A stretch of DNA of 64,000 bases. Origin: Cardinalis cardinalis. Lineage: Eukaryota > Chordata > Aves > Passeriformes > Cardinalidae. The stretch lies in the NCBI GenBank assembly GCA_014549065.1, contig JACDOX010000506.1:124001-188000 (forward strand), given 5' to 3'. A model generated the notes under the pieces. That model saw only the letters and a program-made list of their open reading frames with translations. It was not told the origin of the DNA and ran no database searches. The translations under genes and the position numbers were made by a program. Position 1 is the first letter of the stretch, and each line of letters begins with the position of its first letter. Positions 25,401-37,400 of the stretch are shown in pieces.

Positions 25401-28400
25401 CTAGATGATCTTTAGGATCACTTCCAACCCAAATCATGCAATAATTCTATAAAAATGTTCAGAGCTATACTACAGAGGCAAAATGTGCTAAATACATTAG
25501 CAGAGCTCAGCTGAAGGCCAAACTCTGACTTGGGAATATGCAAGTAGCAATATTAAAATATTTTGTAAGCAAATTAAGAGCAAAATTCCATATAAGCTCT
25601 TGCACCTAATTTCAGGGAGGGACAAAAAGGGAAAGATAAACTTTTTATTAGTACCAGCAATGAGAAATGAGATTTATTTCAGGCATGCAATATACTATTG
25701 AAAGGTTGTGCAGAATATAGAGATAATAAATTATATGTATGAAGAGGTATATATTATTTAACAAAGTGGGTGAGAGGAAGGCAGCAGAAAAAAATAGTGT
25801 TCATTTAATGAAGAGACTCTGGGACAAAAGCAAATGATAATTCCATCAGGCAGGATTTGAAGGATATTGGAGAGACAAAAGTGTGGCTCAAGAGATCATC
25901 TAATTTATCTCACTGGTGATAAAATGAGCCCAAAGACTATTTCTAAATGGCAGATAATTCTGATCTAAGGAATGTCTCTTACATAGGGAAAGGAATTTGT
26001 ACTGTTACTATTAATAATAGAATATTTTACTTAAAAATTCAGGAACTTACTGTTCCTCTAGTCAAGTTTTTCTCAGATTGAGGAAAGTTATCCATTAAAT
26101 GTGAAGCCATTTTAATGTTTCATATGGGCCAGAAATTGTTTTCTTTTTCCCAAGAGACCAAAGTAAGAGGCAAGAAGTATAAGAAGTTTTATCAGGAATG
26201 TGTGAGTTTGTGATATAAACACTTGAGGCAGCTCTGGTTTTTATTATCTAACAGCTGTTCTGTCACAACTTAGCATTTCTGCCAGAGGAGCCTGTAACCA
26301 CCCTCTCATATACCTTCCTACTTTGCTCTCAAGCCAAAATTCATCTCAAACCCTAAAGTGGCAAAGGTTACCTAACATGGCTGTATAGATTAATTGTAGA
26401 ACGTTCCAGGAACAACACTGTGTAGCAAAATAAGGAAAAAATTAAACAAAAATCTCTCTGCTCATGATGCGTTTGCTGGTGTTGCTCTGTTCCCTACATT
26501 TCTGTTCCACTTTTTTTAGCTGGAGTTTCAGTTTTCAAATGACAAGACTCATAACATTTCTACTTACATCCTACTATACCTTTCCAACATTTGTCAAGGA
26601 GACTTGTAGAATTTTTTTTTTGAGTAATAATTATCCTGTTCCTAATTTTTTCCTGCTTGAATATACTTTGTCCTCCTTTAAACATCTTAATGTATCCTTT
26701 CTCTTTTTTACATTTCAATCATTATAGTTTTTAACTTTTGCATGAGCAGGTTGGTCATTCTTAGCTCTTAATCACTTTCAGGATTATTTTTCCCTAACAT
26801 TAGTTTCACCTTTCTAGATGTAAATTCACCAGGATCTTTGTAGATCTGATGACATCCTGGCAGGAAGAATGGGATCACGACCCTCATGGAGTCTCTGGAC
26901 TGCCCAGATGTTTTTTGACAGAACTTGAATGAATGTCTTTCATATTTGGCTGTCCATTACCACCTCACAGTGGAATTCTGTAGACTTCTACTCCATTTTC
27001 TGGGTTCCTGGTGGGTTTGGTCCAAGAGGAAGGTGCAGAGGTTGAACCCTTGACACATGTCCAATTTGTCCCAAAGGCAGGAAGCCAGAGTCACAGGGCA
27101 GTAGGAATGTTTGGGTTTTTTCATGTGGAGCAGAGCAGTCTAACTAGTGGCCTAGGAATGGTTCAAGCTCATGGAGTGCTCCTGGCCATCCCACCATGTG
27201 CTTCCCAAGGAAATGCTGTCCAAACAGCTCATAGCCCTGTCTGTGCTTTAGCAGTCAGGCTAGACCATGCACAGGAACAGCTGGGATGGGGGTGGCTGGA
27301 GGTGAGTGAGAGTTGTGAGGGGGACCCAGCCCTCTCTGCTGGACCATGCACAGAAGGAGGAGTGATATTCAAAATTCTCAGTCCATCCTGCCTAAGCAAG
27401 GGAATCTGAAATCATATCAAATACCTTAGAAAGCTTAGAACCTGAAGAGAAGTGGGTCAGATCATGTAGCTGGATTTTATGACTAATGTGTATCCAGAGG
27501 GCAGAGCTAGGTATGAATGACATTTACAAAATGTTCTTTTACTTTCCTTTTGACTTCTGAGAAATGTCTGTTGGAGAGTTGGATTTAGTTGTACACCAGG
27601 AGAGAATGTAGAAAGACTTCAATAAAATATCTCAAACAAAGAAGGCTGTCTGAAAATTCAATGAAATACACTGCCCTTCTGAAAGATGTAAGAACCAGTC
27701 AAATTCACTCTTGATGGGAAGCTATCCACAAAAAAATAAGATGGACTTGGATGAAACACATGGGGGCTAGAATTCTCTTCATAATAACTCTTCAAAACTC
27801 CATTGCCTGAAGCGTTCACAAGTAAAGGGAAAAGGTGGAAAAAAGCTCCCTGAAACACATTAGGTGAAAGGGATAAAAGGCATGTCAAACTGAAGAAGAA
27901 AAAACCCATAGAGTTCAAACCAAAGCAGTAAAAGCAGGCACTAGAGTAACTGTATGAGACTTTCAGAGTAGATAATATCACTGAAAACAGAGAGCTCAGC
28001 TATGGGACTGAGATGCAGGGAACATCTCAAGATTCAAAACCACATTTAATTTGTAGAGAGAAAGAATGAGCTTACAAAATGATCCATAGTAAAAAATTAA
28101 TGGAGTGGCTGTCTCTAGTGGCAAATTCATCCCTGTGTTACAAGAGAACAGACAACCAGTAGTTAGAGGCATGGGTAACAAAATGGACCCATCTATTAAT
28201 AATGCTAAGGTGTTTGCCATCAGAGAAACCCTACAGTGGCTCTGTGACATAAGTGGGTATGTGCTAATGCTTGTAACATCCCTGTGATGAAAGGGGTGCT
28301 CTCATTTGTCACATACAGCAGATGAAGCAACCTACCTATGACCACATTTCTTTAGCTATGGTTAGATCTCATGACCCTCTGCCTCCATGTCCTCTACTCC

Positions 28401-31400
28401 AGGCCATAGTCCAGTATTAAATGCATCCGTTTTAAATACTAAATACTGAATTTTCATCATAAATAAAACCAGAATTGTTCCAGCTGGCTCCCAGGGGTGC
28501 AGAGAATCTAAAGAAAGTCTGGCAACAAACAAATAAAAAGGATGAGAAACTAAATCTCTTCAGCACTTAGGGAGTGAACAAGAACAGGTACTTATAGTTA
28601 GTAAGCAAGTGTAGCTTGGTGACATTTTTTTCCAGGATGGACCTAGAGCACAAAAGCACCAAAATACTTGTTCTGCAGAGCAGAACTGGACCATAAGCAA
28701 AACAAAAAACCTGTATTTGTGACAAAAAGTAAAAGTCTGAGAGGTGCACAGATGGTTGGTCTAGTTTTCCCATTTGACAAGCTGAGTGTGACTTTAAATT
28801 GAAAGAGAGAAATATAAATATAGGGAAACAGATTACTGCTTAGAGAAAGATATGGAGGGAATGACTGGGAATACAGAGATCATGAGTGGGAAGATGAGTG
28901 TTCTGAGAACTTAAAACACCTAGAAATTCTATGTTCCCATTATTTATGTTTCATTTATCTATATGCTTATGTATACACATATCCACCTATATATGTATAT
29001 ATGTATATATGTGTCTATATTTCACATGAGAAACATCAAGGGCTAGGAATTATTTTTTAAAATTCTTTCTAATTATTCTTTTGCTAATGATGACATTAAT
29101 GAAGAATACTTGTAGCCAAGAGGAAATGCTGACCTCCCCTAACTGGACTTGATTTGATTAGGAGTGTAATAGTCCAGGCCTCACTCTAATGCTTAATTGT
29201 TACACAGTTTTTCTTGCCAAGATCTTTGCTCACTAGTGCACAAATGATTCTTCCAGCTCATTGTTTGATGTTTTCTTTATGTGAATCATTGGATGGTCCA
29301 CAGTCCATATACATGGATTCATTTATGTGGGCTCTGTGTAAGGATTACAGAGCAAAGGACTTAGAAGTTTTCCTCTGAAAGTTTTAAGGATAAAAATTTG
29401 GCTGCAGGTTAGCAAGCAACTGGCTATGAGGCAAAACAGAAAAGTCAAATTCTAAAAGCATAAAGTAGGGATGATCTCTTTAGAACTGATCTATCTATTG
29501 TCAGCAGAGTACCACAGGTGGAAGGTAAAAAACCCATATGCATATCTATGTCTTGCACTGAATCCTCTCCCATGCAGTTTTTCACAATGAATGGCCCAGA
29601 CAAAGCCAAAGAGATGGGTAACTGTGTAGATAATAAACCATGTGTTTCCTACATTACCTACAGAAATACACATGTAATTCCTACATACAGGAAACTGGCC
29701 TTAAAATGTGACTTGGAGAAGGTTAATAAGGCATGGAAATTCTCTGCCTCTCATAATGAAGAAAGTACAGCATCAAATAAAATTATCAGGCGGCAGGCTA
29801 GAAACAAAACTAAAGAAGGCAGTGCACATTTTGCACTTTGTAGAACTCATTGCCACACGATATTGTGGACACTGAATATGTGGTTGAGTGTAGAAAATAC
29901 TAAGACAAATAAATGTTAAAAAAATATCAGCAGGGTATGTTATACCAAAAATGCCATTGTAGTTCAGGGAGTCCTTGAGCTTCAGACTTTTGAATGCTGA
30001 CAGCTTATGCCAGGACAGTATTCTCCATGCTTGTTCTGATTTTATAGTCCTTCCTTCAAATCTGTTGTTTACCACAATTGAACAGGTTTATGTGCTGGGT
30101 GGACCTTAGCATGGTTGGCTTAATGCTGTCAGAGAAATCTTGCTTTTGATGCTTAATTTAATATTTACTACTTGCAGTAATTATATAGAACATCATCTGT
30201 ATTTTCCCAATATCCTGTGGAAAGGGTAAAAATCCCAGTTTAGTAAATATCAAGGTTCCTTTTAAATATAATTACGTTAATGTTTGATTTACACAAATAA
30301 TGATGCTTTATAATTTCTGAGATGTTATCTGAAAATCTATATAAAATGTAAAGAGGTATTTGAAAGAAATTCAGTATAAGGCTTTTAAGGATCTAGACTT
30401 TTTTCCTGACCACGCATGGTAGCTCATTCAAAACCCTTGTTAAGATGGAAAGTATTTCAAGTACTAATATTCCAAGCAGATGAGCCCTAATAGTTCAAAC
30501 ATTTATGCACATGACCGTGTGACACTTCAGAGTAATCCTATTGAACCTTAAGATGTAGATAGGTTTAGAAAAGTGGGATGTGTGTGTAGAACTGATGTCT
30601 AAACAACTTTCTAAAGATCAGCATATACTGCTCTTTTAATTTTGACTCCTGTGTCCATTGTAATTGGTTTTTCTATGTTCTAAGTAAAGAATCATCCTAA
30701 CACAGTCCTGTTTTTGTAATAAAGTGGATTTTTTTGAAATATCTGAACTGTCAGTGGTGATGTGTAGGACTCCAGGTGCTCCTGCTCATGGTATTGTGGA
30801 AGGAGATGACTTTAAATACGGGGCCCGGGTTTACTTCAAGTGCAACGCAGGTTACAGCTTAAAAGGCAGCCGTGTTGCCTACTGTCAGCTTGATGGGATT
30901 TGGTCAACACATCATCCTGAATGTGGTAAGGTCACTTTTAATTTTAATTCTTATCAAATCTTTTGGCCAATGTATTCCCATGAAACTAGACTATCAATTT
31001 CTTGCTTGAAATTTAGTAGGTCTGTGACATAACGTCCTTTTGTCTTCTTGTCTTTAAGAAGCAGTAGGAATTCTTATTTTACTCTGCTGGAAGCCCAGCC
31101 TGCAAGACTTTTTTATATAAAGGTCTGACTGAAACATCACTTTACTGAAAACTAATAACATCAGAGTCTTTAGGCATGTATCCTTCTTACACATAGAAAA
31201 TGCCTGGGACCAAAGCCAAGTGAGGGACGTAGTGCAACAATGAATAGTTACTTCCATTACTCTGTGTGTCTGACACGTTCTCTGCAGAAGCCTGGTGTAC
31301 TCTGTGGAGGTGACAGGAACTTACTGTGTGAACACTAGACTCTTATTTCAATTCCCATCCTAGATAGAAGTTGATGTAAAAGAAACTTCTGATTCTGACT

Positions 31401-34400
31401 GTGCAGGATGGCATGCCTACCATTCACATTGGTTCAGCTGTAAAATTCCTTCTTGACATCCAAAGAGACTTTAAATTTCCTTTAGTTGATTTGCATCGCA
31501 TAATTTCATTTTCGTATTCCAGAATAATTAGTTTCAATTGATAAAGTGTTTTATAAGTGTGTTATGTCAAACAATGTACATTTTGGGGGGAGTGTTGTAA
31601 AATAGCTTTATATAAGTTCATTTGAAAGAGCAAGCAATAGGTACTCTTCTATCTAGAGAAGTCTCCAATTGGAGGAAATGTAATCTCAAGATCATGCCAA
31701 GTCCCTGCTGCATGATGGCCCTGGCTAAAGCTCTATGGAAAGAGCTGTCTTTAGATTTGGCAGTCACTGAACTGCTAGGTCTCTCCTTCCCAGATGTTTT
31801 CTCTTTGTTTTTAATAAATCAAAAAGGTCATAACCCTGAGCCTAAGGAAGAAGACAATTACTGTCAAAGTACTGAAATAAGAGAAGGCCTTAAGTGACTT
31901 ACATGGTGAAGCTTTTGGTACATTTGGAAACAGGCACTGTGGTGATCAGATGATGCCTCCAGGCCAGCCATCAGTGCAGAAAGCAACTTGCAAATAAAGC
32001 ATTATTCTGTGGGGGATTCTCTATAGTCTTTAGCTGCTATCAAGTTATCAGTCACTTATGGTTCACAACTGAGAGAGCCTGTGAGGTACTTAGAAGGAAA
32101 ATGGAGCCAAATAAAAAGGAGACAGGGCTCTGCTTTTCCCTTTCTCTGATGGAGAGGAGGTTCAGAAATACTTGTTTACTGAATATAACTTGTGGGAAAG
32201 TATTTAAATACATATATAGCTTTCAGCATATGCTAAAATGCTATGCTTGCAAAGAAAACACTGAAATATAGACTTGGCTTGAATGCTATACTCACTGTTA
32301 AAAGCACATGCTCTTCATTGGAGTGGCATTGTTATGGCTGTCTGTGTGTTCACACACTTTGCTGAGCTGGGCTTTGTCTGGGGGCACAAGGTATGACTTT
32401 GTGACAGGACAGGGCCATACCACCTTTGCACTGCAACTGTGCTGATTTCACAGCAATTTAAATAAATGTCTGAGTGCTTTGTTATATGTTGGTGCTTTTG
32501 TGAACTGAGGCTCAGCAGGCAGCCATCTCTGAAGCACTGATATGAAGAGGTAGTTTTGGGCCAATTGATATGTCCCAGTCCTCTGGGCACTCTGTGAGCA
32601 GCACCAACACCAGCTGTCTGAACTGGATGTGCACTGGTTATCATGCACTGAGGCACCAGGAAGCGAAATTAAATAGGATTGCATGTTAGTGTCGTCCTGA
32701 CAAGAAAATTGAGGTGAAATCCAAAGGGAAAAAAAAAGTATGTTGTCAGCTGCTAAAGAGAAAGAGCAGAGTAGTTAAAAATAAAGGAAAAATCATCTTC
32801 TAGTATCATATAGTGAATACTGTCCTCCAGATTTAGGCCAAAAATCTAAGTTTATTGAGGAAAAAACCCAGAAGAACCAAAAACACAACAAGAATTTAAA
32901 ATAAGTGGAAAATACTGGGAAGGAGGAACTAAAAGAGGTTTTACAGGCAGAATATAGCATGACTAAGTGTTTCATATTAAATTTTTATTGACAGTAAATA
33001 CATACATATGTTCTCTTTCTCTGGATTATTGAGATATCTCTCTCAGTGCTAAGAAAACAAAATGCAACCAAACATAAAAGCAAAATTAAGTAGTCTAGTT
33101 TTATATCCAAGTGCAGTGAAGTATTGAAAATATAGAAAAGGGAAAAGAATGCCAAAGGCCTGTTTCCTGCAAATAATTTAAGTGCAGCCTTTTATGCTGT
33201 TGAAGAAGCCTTGTTAATATTAATGGGACATTAACATCATAGAAAGTCAAGGTTCTTTTTCAGGATTGTCAGCTACTTCTAAAGGTTTTAACAATTTGAG
33301 AATATTTACCAATTTGAGAATCTTATCCTTTCAGTGAGACTCAAGTGTGTATTATAAACAGACATCCCTATATTATAATTTCTTCTTTAATATTTGACAT
33401 TTTCAAAAACAGCAATCCCAGATGGATCTTGAAAAGGTGTCTTTAATAAAGTGTAGATTGTTAAGTAACATCTGAATGAAATGCCAAGCAATTTGATGGG
33501 TGAAAATAATGTAGTGAACCTGATAAAATGGTTACTTATCTTTTTCCCCTATCATTAGTTCTAGAAGAAAAAAACTGCTCAGATCCTGGTGGTCCACTCA
33601 ATGGCTACAGAAGAGTAGTAGAAGACACTGGGCTCTTGAATGGACGCTATGCAAAAATTGGCACAGTCATTGCTTTCTTTTGTAACAACTCATATGTTCT
33701 AAGTGGCAATGAACAAAGGACCTGCCAAGACGATGGAGAATGGTCAGGGAAGCAACCAATCTGCATAAAAGGTAGTTTACAAATGTTTTTACCACAACTC
33801 ACACAGGCTGCTATTGTTTTATTGTTTACTGGATTGTGTTTAATATCATTGCACTGAACAAATGATCATATTTGCTGAGAGTAAGCTGCCTGGCTGATAC
33901 CTGATACTGAGTTTTGTAGTTTGCCAGCTCTGCTGGCTGCTATACTCAGACAGAGAAGTTGCCAATGATTCCAGAAGATTCCATCTTTAAACAGGGAAAA
34001 GAATGTTCCCTAAGACCCTTATTATCCTCATTCTAGGACTGAACCTGCATAAGATCAAGATCAAAGAAGGTCAGGAGGGAATTGAAATAGAATGAAATAA
34101 TTGTCTCATGAGATTGTTAACAATCAGTTGCTGTCACAGGGGATAACTGTCCTTTCACAATCCTTTTAAAACAATGGGACCAGTCATGAATGCAAAAGGC
34201 AGTGCCTGTACAATATGATTAAATGATATGTATTCATCAAAACTCTGCATCACACCTTTAAATCCTATGCTCTTCACCTGGAGCCATTCTACTAAGTGTG
34301 TATGAAACCCTGAGTGAATGAATGAATGAATGAATGGATGAATGATTGAATGAATTTGGGCTGGGGAACTGCTAAATTTCTTGACATATGGATTTTTAAA

Positions 34401-37400
34401 AAACTGAAATGATGATAGTATAAGGAAATATGTCTGTTCCCTGGGCAATTTGCTTTATTCTGTTGTTTTAGATGAAAATAATCTCTCCCTGAAGCATGCA
34501 GTCATCTGTGGAAAGCATCTTTATTGATGCCTACTGTGATACTGACATAATAGTTAACACATGTATCAATCACAAAGAACTAGATATTGTTAAATTACAC
34601 AGAGAACAAGGCATACAGATAAAATCCATCCTGCAAGATTCCTTTTCTTCCATTCAGGGCAGCAGGAAGGAGACCCTGGCAGAGTTAATTGAACTTGAAT
34701 ATTTTATCCTAATCTTAAAGTAAGTAAACTGAATATGCCAAACTAGAAATCTGAGATCTCCCTTCTGTTATTTTACACATATTTAGGTAACTCTGAAGTG
34801 TTCCTTTGAATCAGAGCCTCCAATTCCTTCCATAAGTGCACAAACAGACTCCTAGAAGTGCATATATCCTGCAGCCTTTCTCTGTATGTCAGTTAGCTGT
34901 GTGGGGCTACACAGATGGAAATGAAGCATTTTTATATATAATTCCATCACTGGAAAAGTTTGCTCTGATACAAAACCATCATCCATAGTGGTGCAAGGGT
35001 GGCATTCAGACGCACTGAATGATGGAAAAAACTTCCTCCATGCCTGAAAGTGCCAATGCAGACTAGTTCAGAAGCTTCCACTGTTGTAAAGGGGATAGAT
35101 CTTGTGAACTGTGAAGAAGTATTTTTCCAAGGCTTTAGGTTTTAGGATCGTTAATGCTCGTAACTTAACTGCCTCTTTTCTTAATCCAGTCCACTATAGT
35201 TAGAGAGAGGTAAGGTTGGAAATGTGTATGAACCATAGCACTTGAGCTGTGAATGTGAAAAAGTACTGTACAACATTATATCTTTTCTAGCCTGCAGAGA
35301 GCCAAAGATCTCTGACCTGGTGAGACAGAAAGTGCTTCCAATGCAGGTTCAGTCAAGGTGAGAATGCAATATGTCAACTACAGTTTAAAGAAAAAATGTG
35401 ATTTCTTTTCCCCTCCTCTCCTTTTCACTCCATGTGTTTAGCCTGCTTGAGCAGTGACTCCTACAAATCCACTGATAATTGAGCAATGAGAGCTGCTGGG
35501 AGGGGAGGTCTGATTAAGCACAGGCTGCCAGTTGCAACCTGGAGGCAGCCAGGAGGAAATGCACAGATACAGACAGACAAACTACAGGATGATGCTGGAA
35601 TTCTGCTTGCAAGCTTGAGAACAGTCTAAGAACAGTTCCTTGAGGCTAATGATGAAAAATAGGAACATGTGCCATCTTAGTGCACAGGGAGAGCACAAGG
35701 AGAGAAGAGAGTATGGCAATGCAAGCTGCTCCCAGTAAGTTTCACCATCCAAAGCAACACAGCACAATTTATATAGGCTGGGTATGAGGGAGAGGAGGAA
35801 GCAGAATAGGAGGGGAGGAAGGAATGAAAGATTAGATCCTTCCTGGGCTTACCCTTCTGATGATTTCTTGAAATAAACCCCATCAGAATTAGATATGTTG
35901 CAATGTTCAGATTCATTTTCGTCCAAGTAGTAATTTCTCATTTCAGGGTTATTTTTGAAGTACATGACTAATTTAATTTTCAATTCAGTGCAAGAACTGT
36001 CCTCATCTTTGGTCTTAAGAACAGTCATATCAGGTCAGAATGAAGGTCCAGCTCAAGCCATATCTTGTCTCTGGCAACAGCCAGAATGGCTAGAGAAGAT
36101 CTGAGGACAAGGCAAGCATGTACTTCCCAGTCACTCTGCCACTCTCCAGGTCTGTGATGTCTGATTGTAGAGATGGCCCTGAGAAGCTGACATGAGGCAT
36201 TAGTAGCCATTAGGGGATTTTTCTTTCTTAAATTTCTCTATTAACTTTTGAATACAGGACTTTTGTGTTTCAGATATGAACACCAGCTGTATTGAGAGAA
36301 CATACATGTCCTCCCATCCATAAGATGCCATGAGATGATGGCATCTCATGTTTGTAGACTGTTTTTAATCCCTTGAAGTAGAATCTCCATTTAAGGGGTC
36401 AATAGTGAGGTAAAGTCTAGATTATGCAGTATTGCAAGTCTCCTGTGAGTTTGGAATGGTACCCTGGCAGACTAAATATGACCACAGCAGCTCTCATCCT
36501 TCTTCCAAAATACAAGAGACTTACCATTGCTCTTGTTCTTTGTAACTTTACTTTCCTGTTTGTATTGCCTCACAGATTGGATATGATGGAGTAGTCTGTG
36601 TCTCTCTGTGATGAAAAAATGAAATAATCATGAGGAAAAAAAAAAGTCTTTTATGGATGTAGACAGTACCAGAAGTCTCAAGGGAAACTAATTTCCTGCT
36701 GAATTTTTCAGGCATAAAAAGGGGGTTTTTTGTAGATATGAGCTTTTGAGCATTAAAGCAAGGGACACATTCTAAATGATAAAAATTTAAGTATAACTGT
36801 ACTCAAGCTTATGGTCCATATCTATGCTAGTGCACATATTTATTTCTTAATTACGTGCCCTGTTTCAGCTAATCAGTACAATTTCTAAGTGGAAGCTTAG
36901 CAATTATGAAATTATGAAATCTCTGTGGTTAGGCAATTATCTCTGTTAATTGCCAAATCAAGCAACTTTAGCAACATCATTTAATCTGAATCAATTCCTA
37001 ATACTGTCTATTAAAATATTCACTAGAGAAAAGATGTGTCTATCTCCCCTCTACTGAGAATTAATAATGACAATGCCAAATTCAGGTGTAATTTCTTAAT
37101 TTAAAAAATGGTGTCTCAGTCCTTTTGTGAATGGAAAAAACTTCCACATTCAGAGGAAATTGATTTCAGTTCGGAAACTGTAAAATGAAAAAAGAGACAC
37201 AAATAGGATATGTATAAGCATATGTGTACTTATATATACGTGCAGATATATGTAAATAAAATACCTGGGATGTAAATGGGAGTACTGCTAAACTATGCTG
37301 GAATTATGTTTTTTCCTTATTCTTTCATGAGCAAACTTTATGTGATTTTAAATGATACTTAACACAACTGGTGATAAAGTTACAGCAACGATTGCTTTTA

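Larger units (their letters stand above)
12271..30754 (+). other. PAMR1: PAMR1 large intron (18.5 kb) after the EGF exon
   Basis: This is the largest PAMR1 intron in the window. It holds a T/G simple tract (16953-17107), a mitochondrial insertion (19141-19956), a perfect hairpin (23165-23204), a CR1 3' end (about 24950-25452), an ATATATGT microsatellite (28988-29020) and a probable ancient LINE piece (about 29770-29890). Elsewhere (12271-16950, 17110-19140, 19960-23160, 25460-28980, 29900-30754) I see no coding exon, RNA gene or recognisable repeat. ORFs of 90-145 codons in this stretch have no domain signature. Confidence 0.8.

Noticed and set aside
27011..27409. 132-codon + strand ORF in the large PAMR1 intron
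   Set aside because: No domain, signal or splice context is recognisable, and similar-sized chance ORFs are expected in 64 kb.
28988..29020. CRISPR-like or other spaced repeat array
   Set aside because: The repeats are contiguous TA/TG microsatellite units without spacers, and the DNA is vertebrate nuclear.
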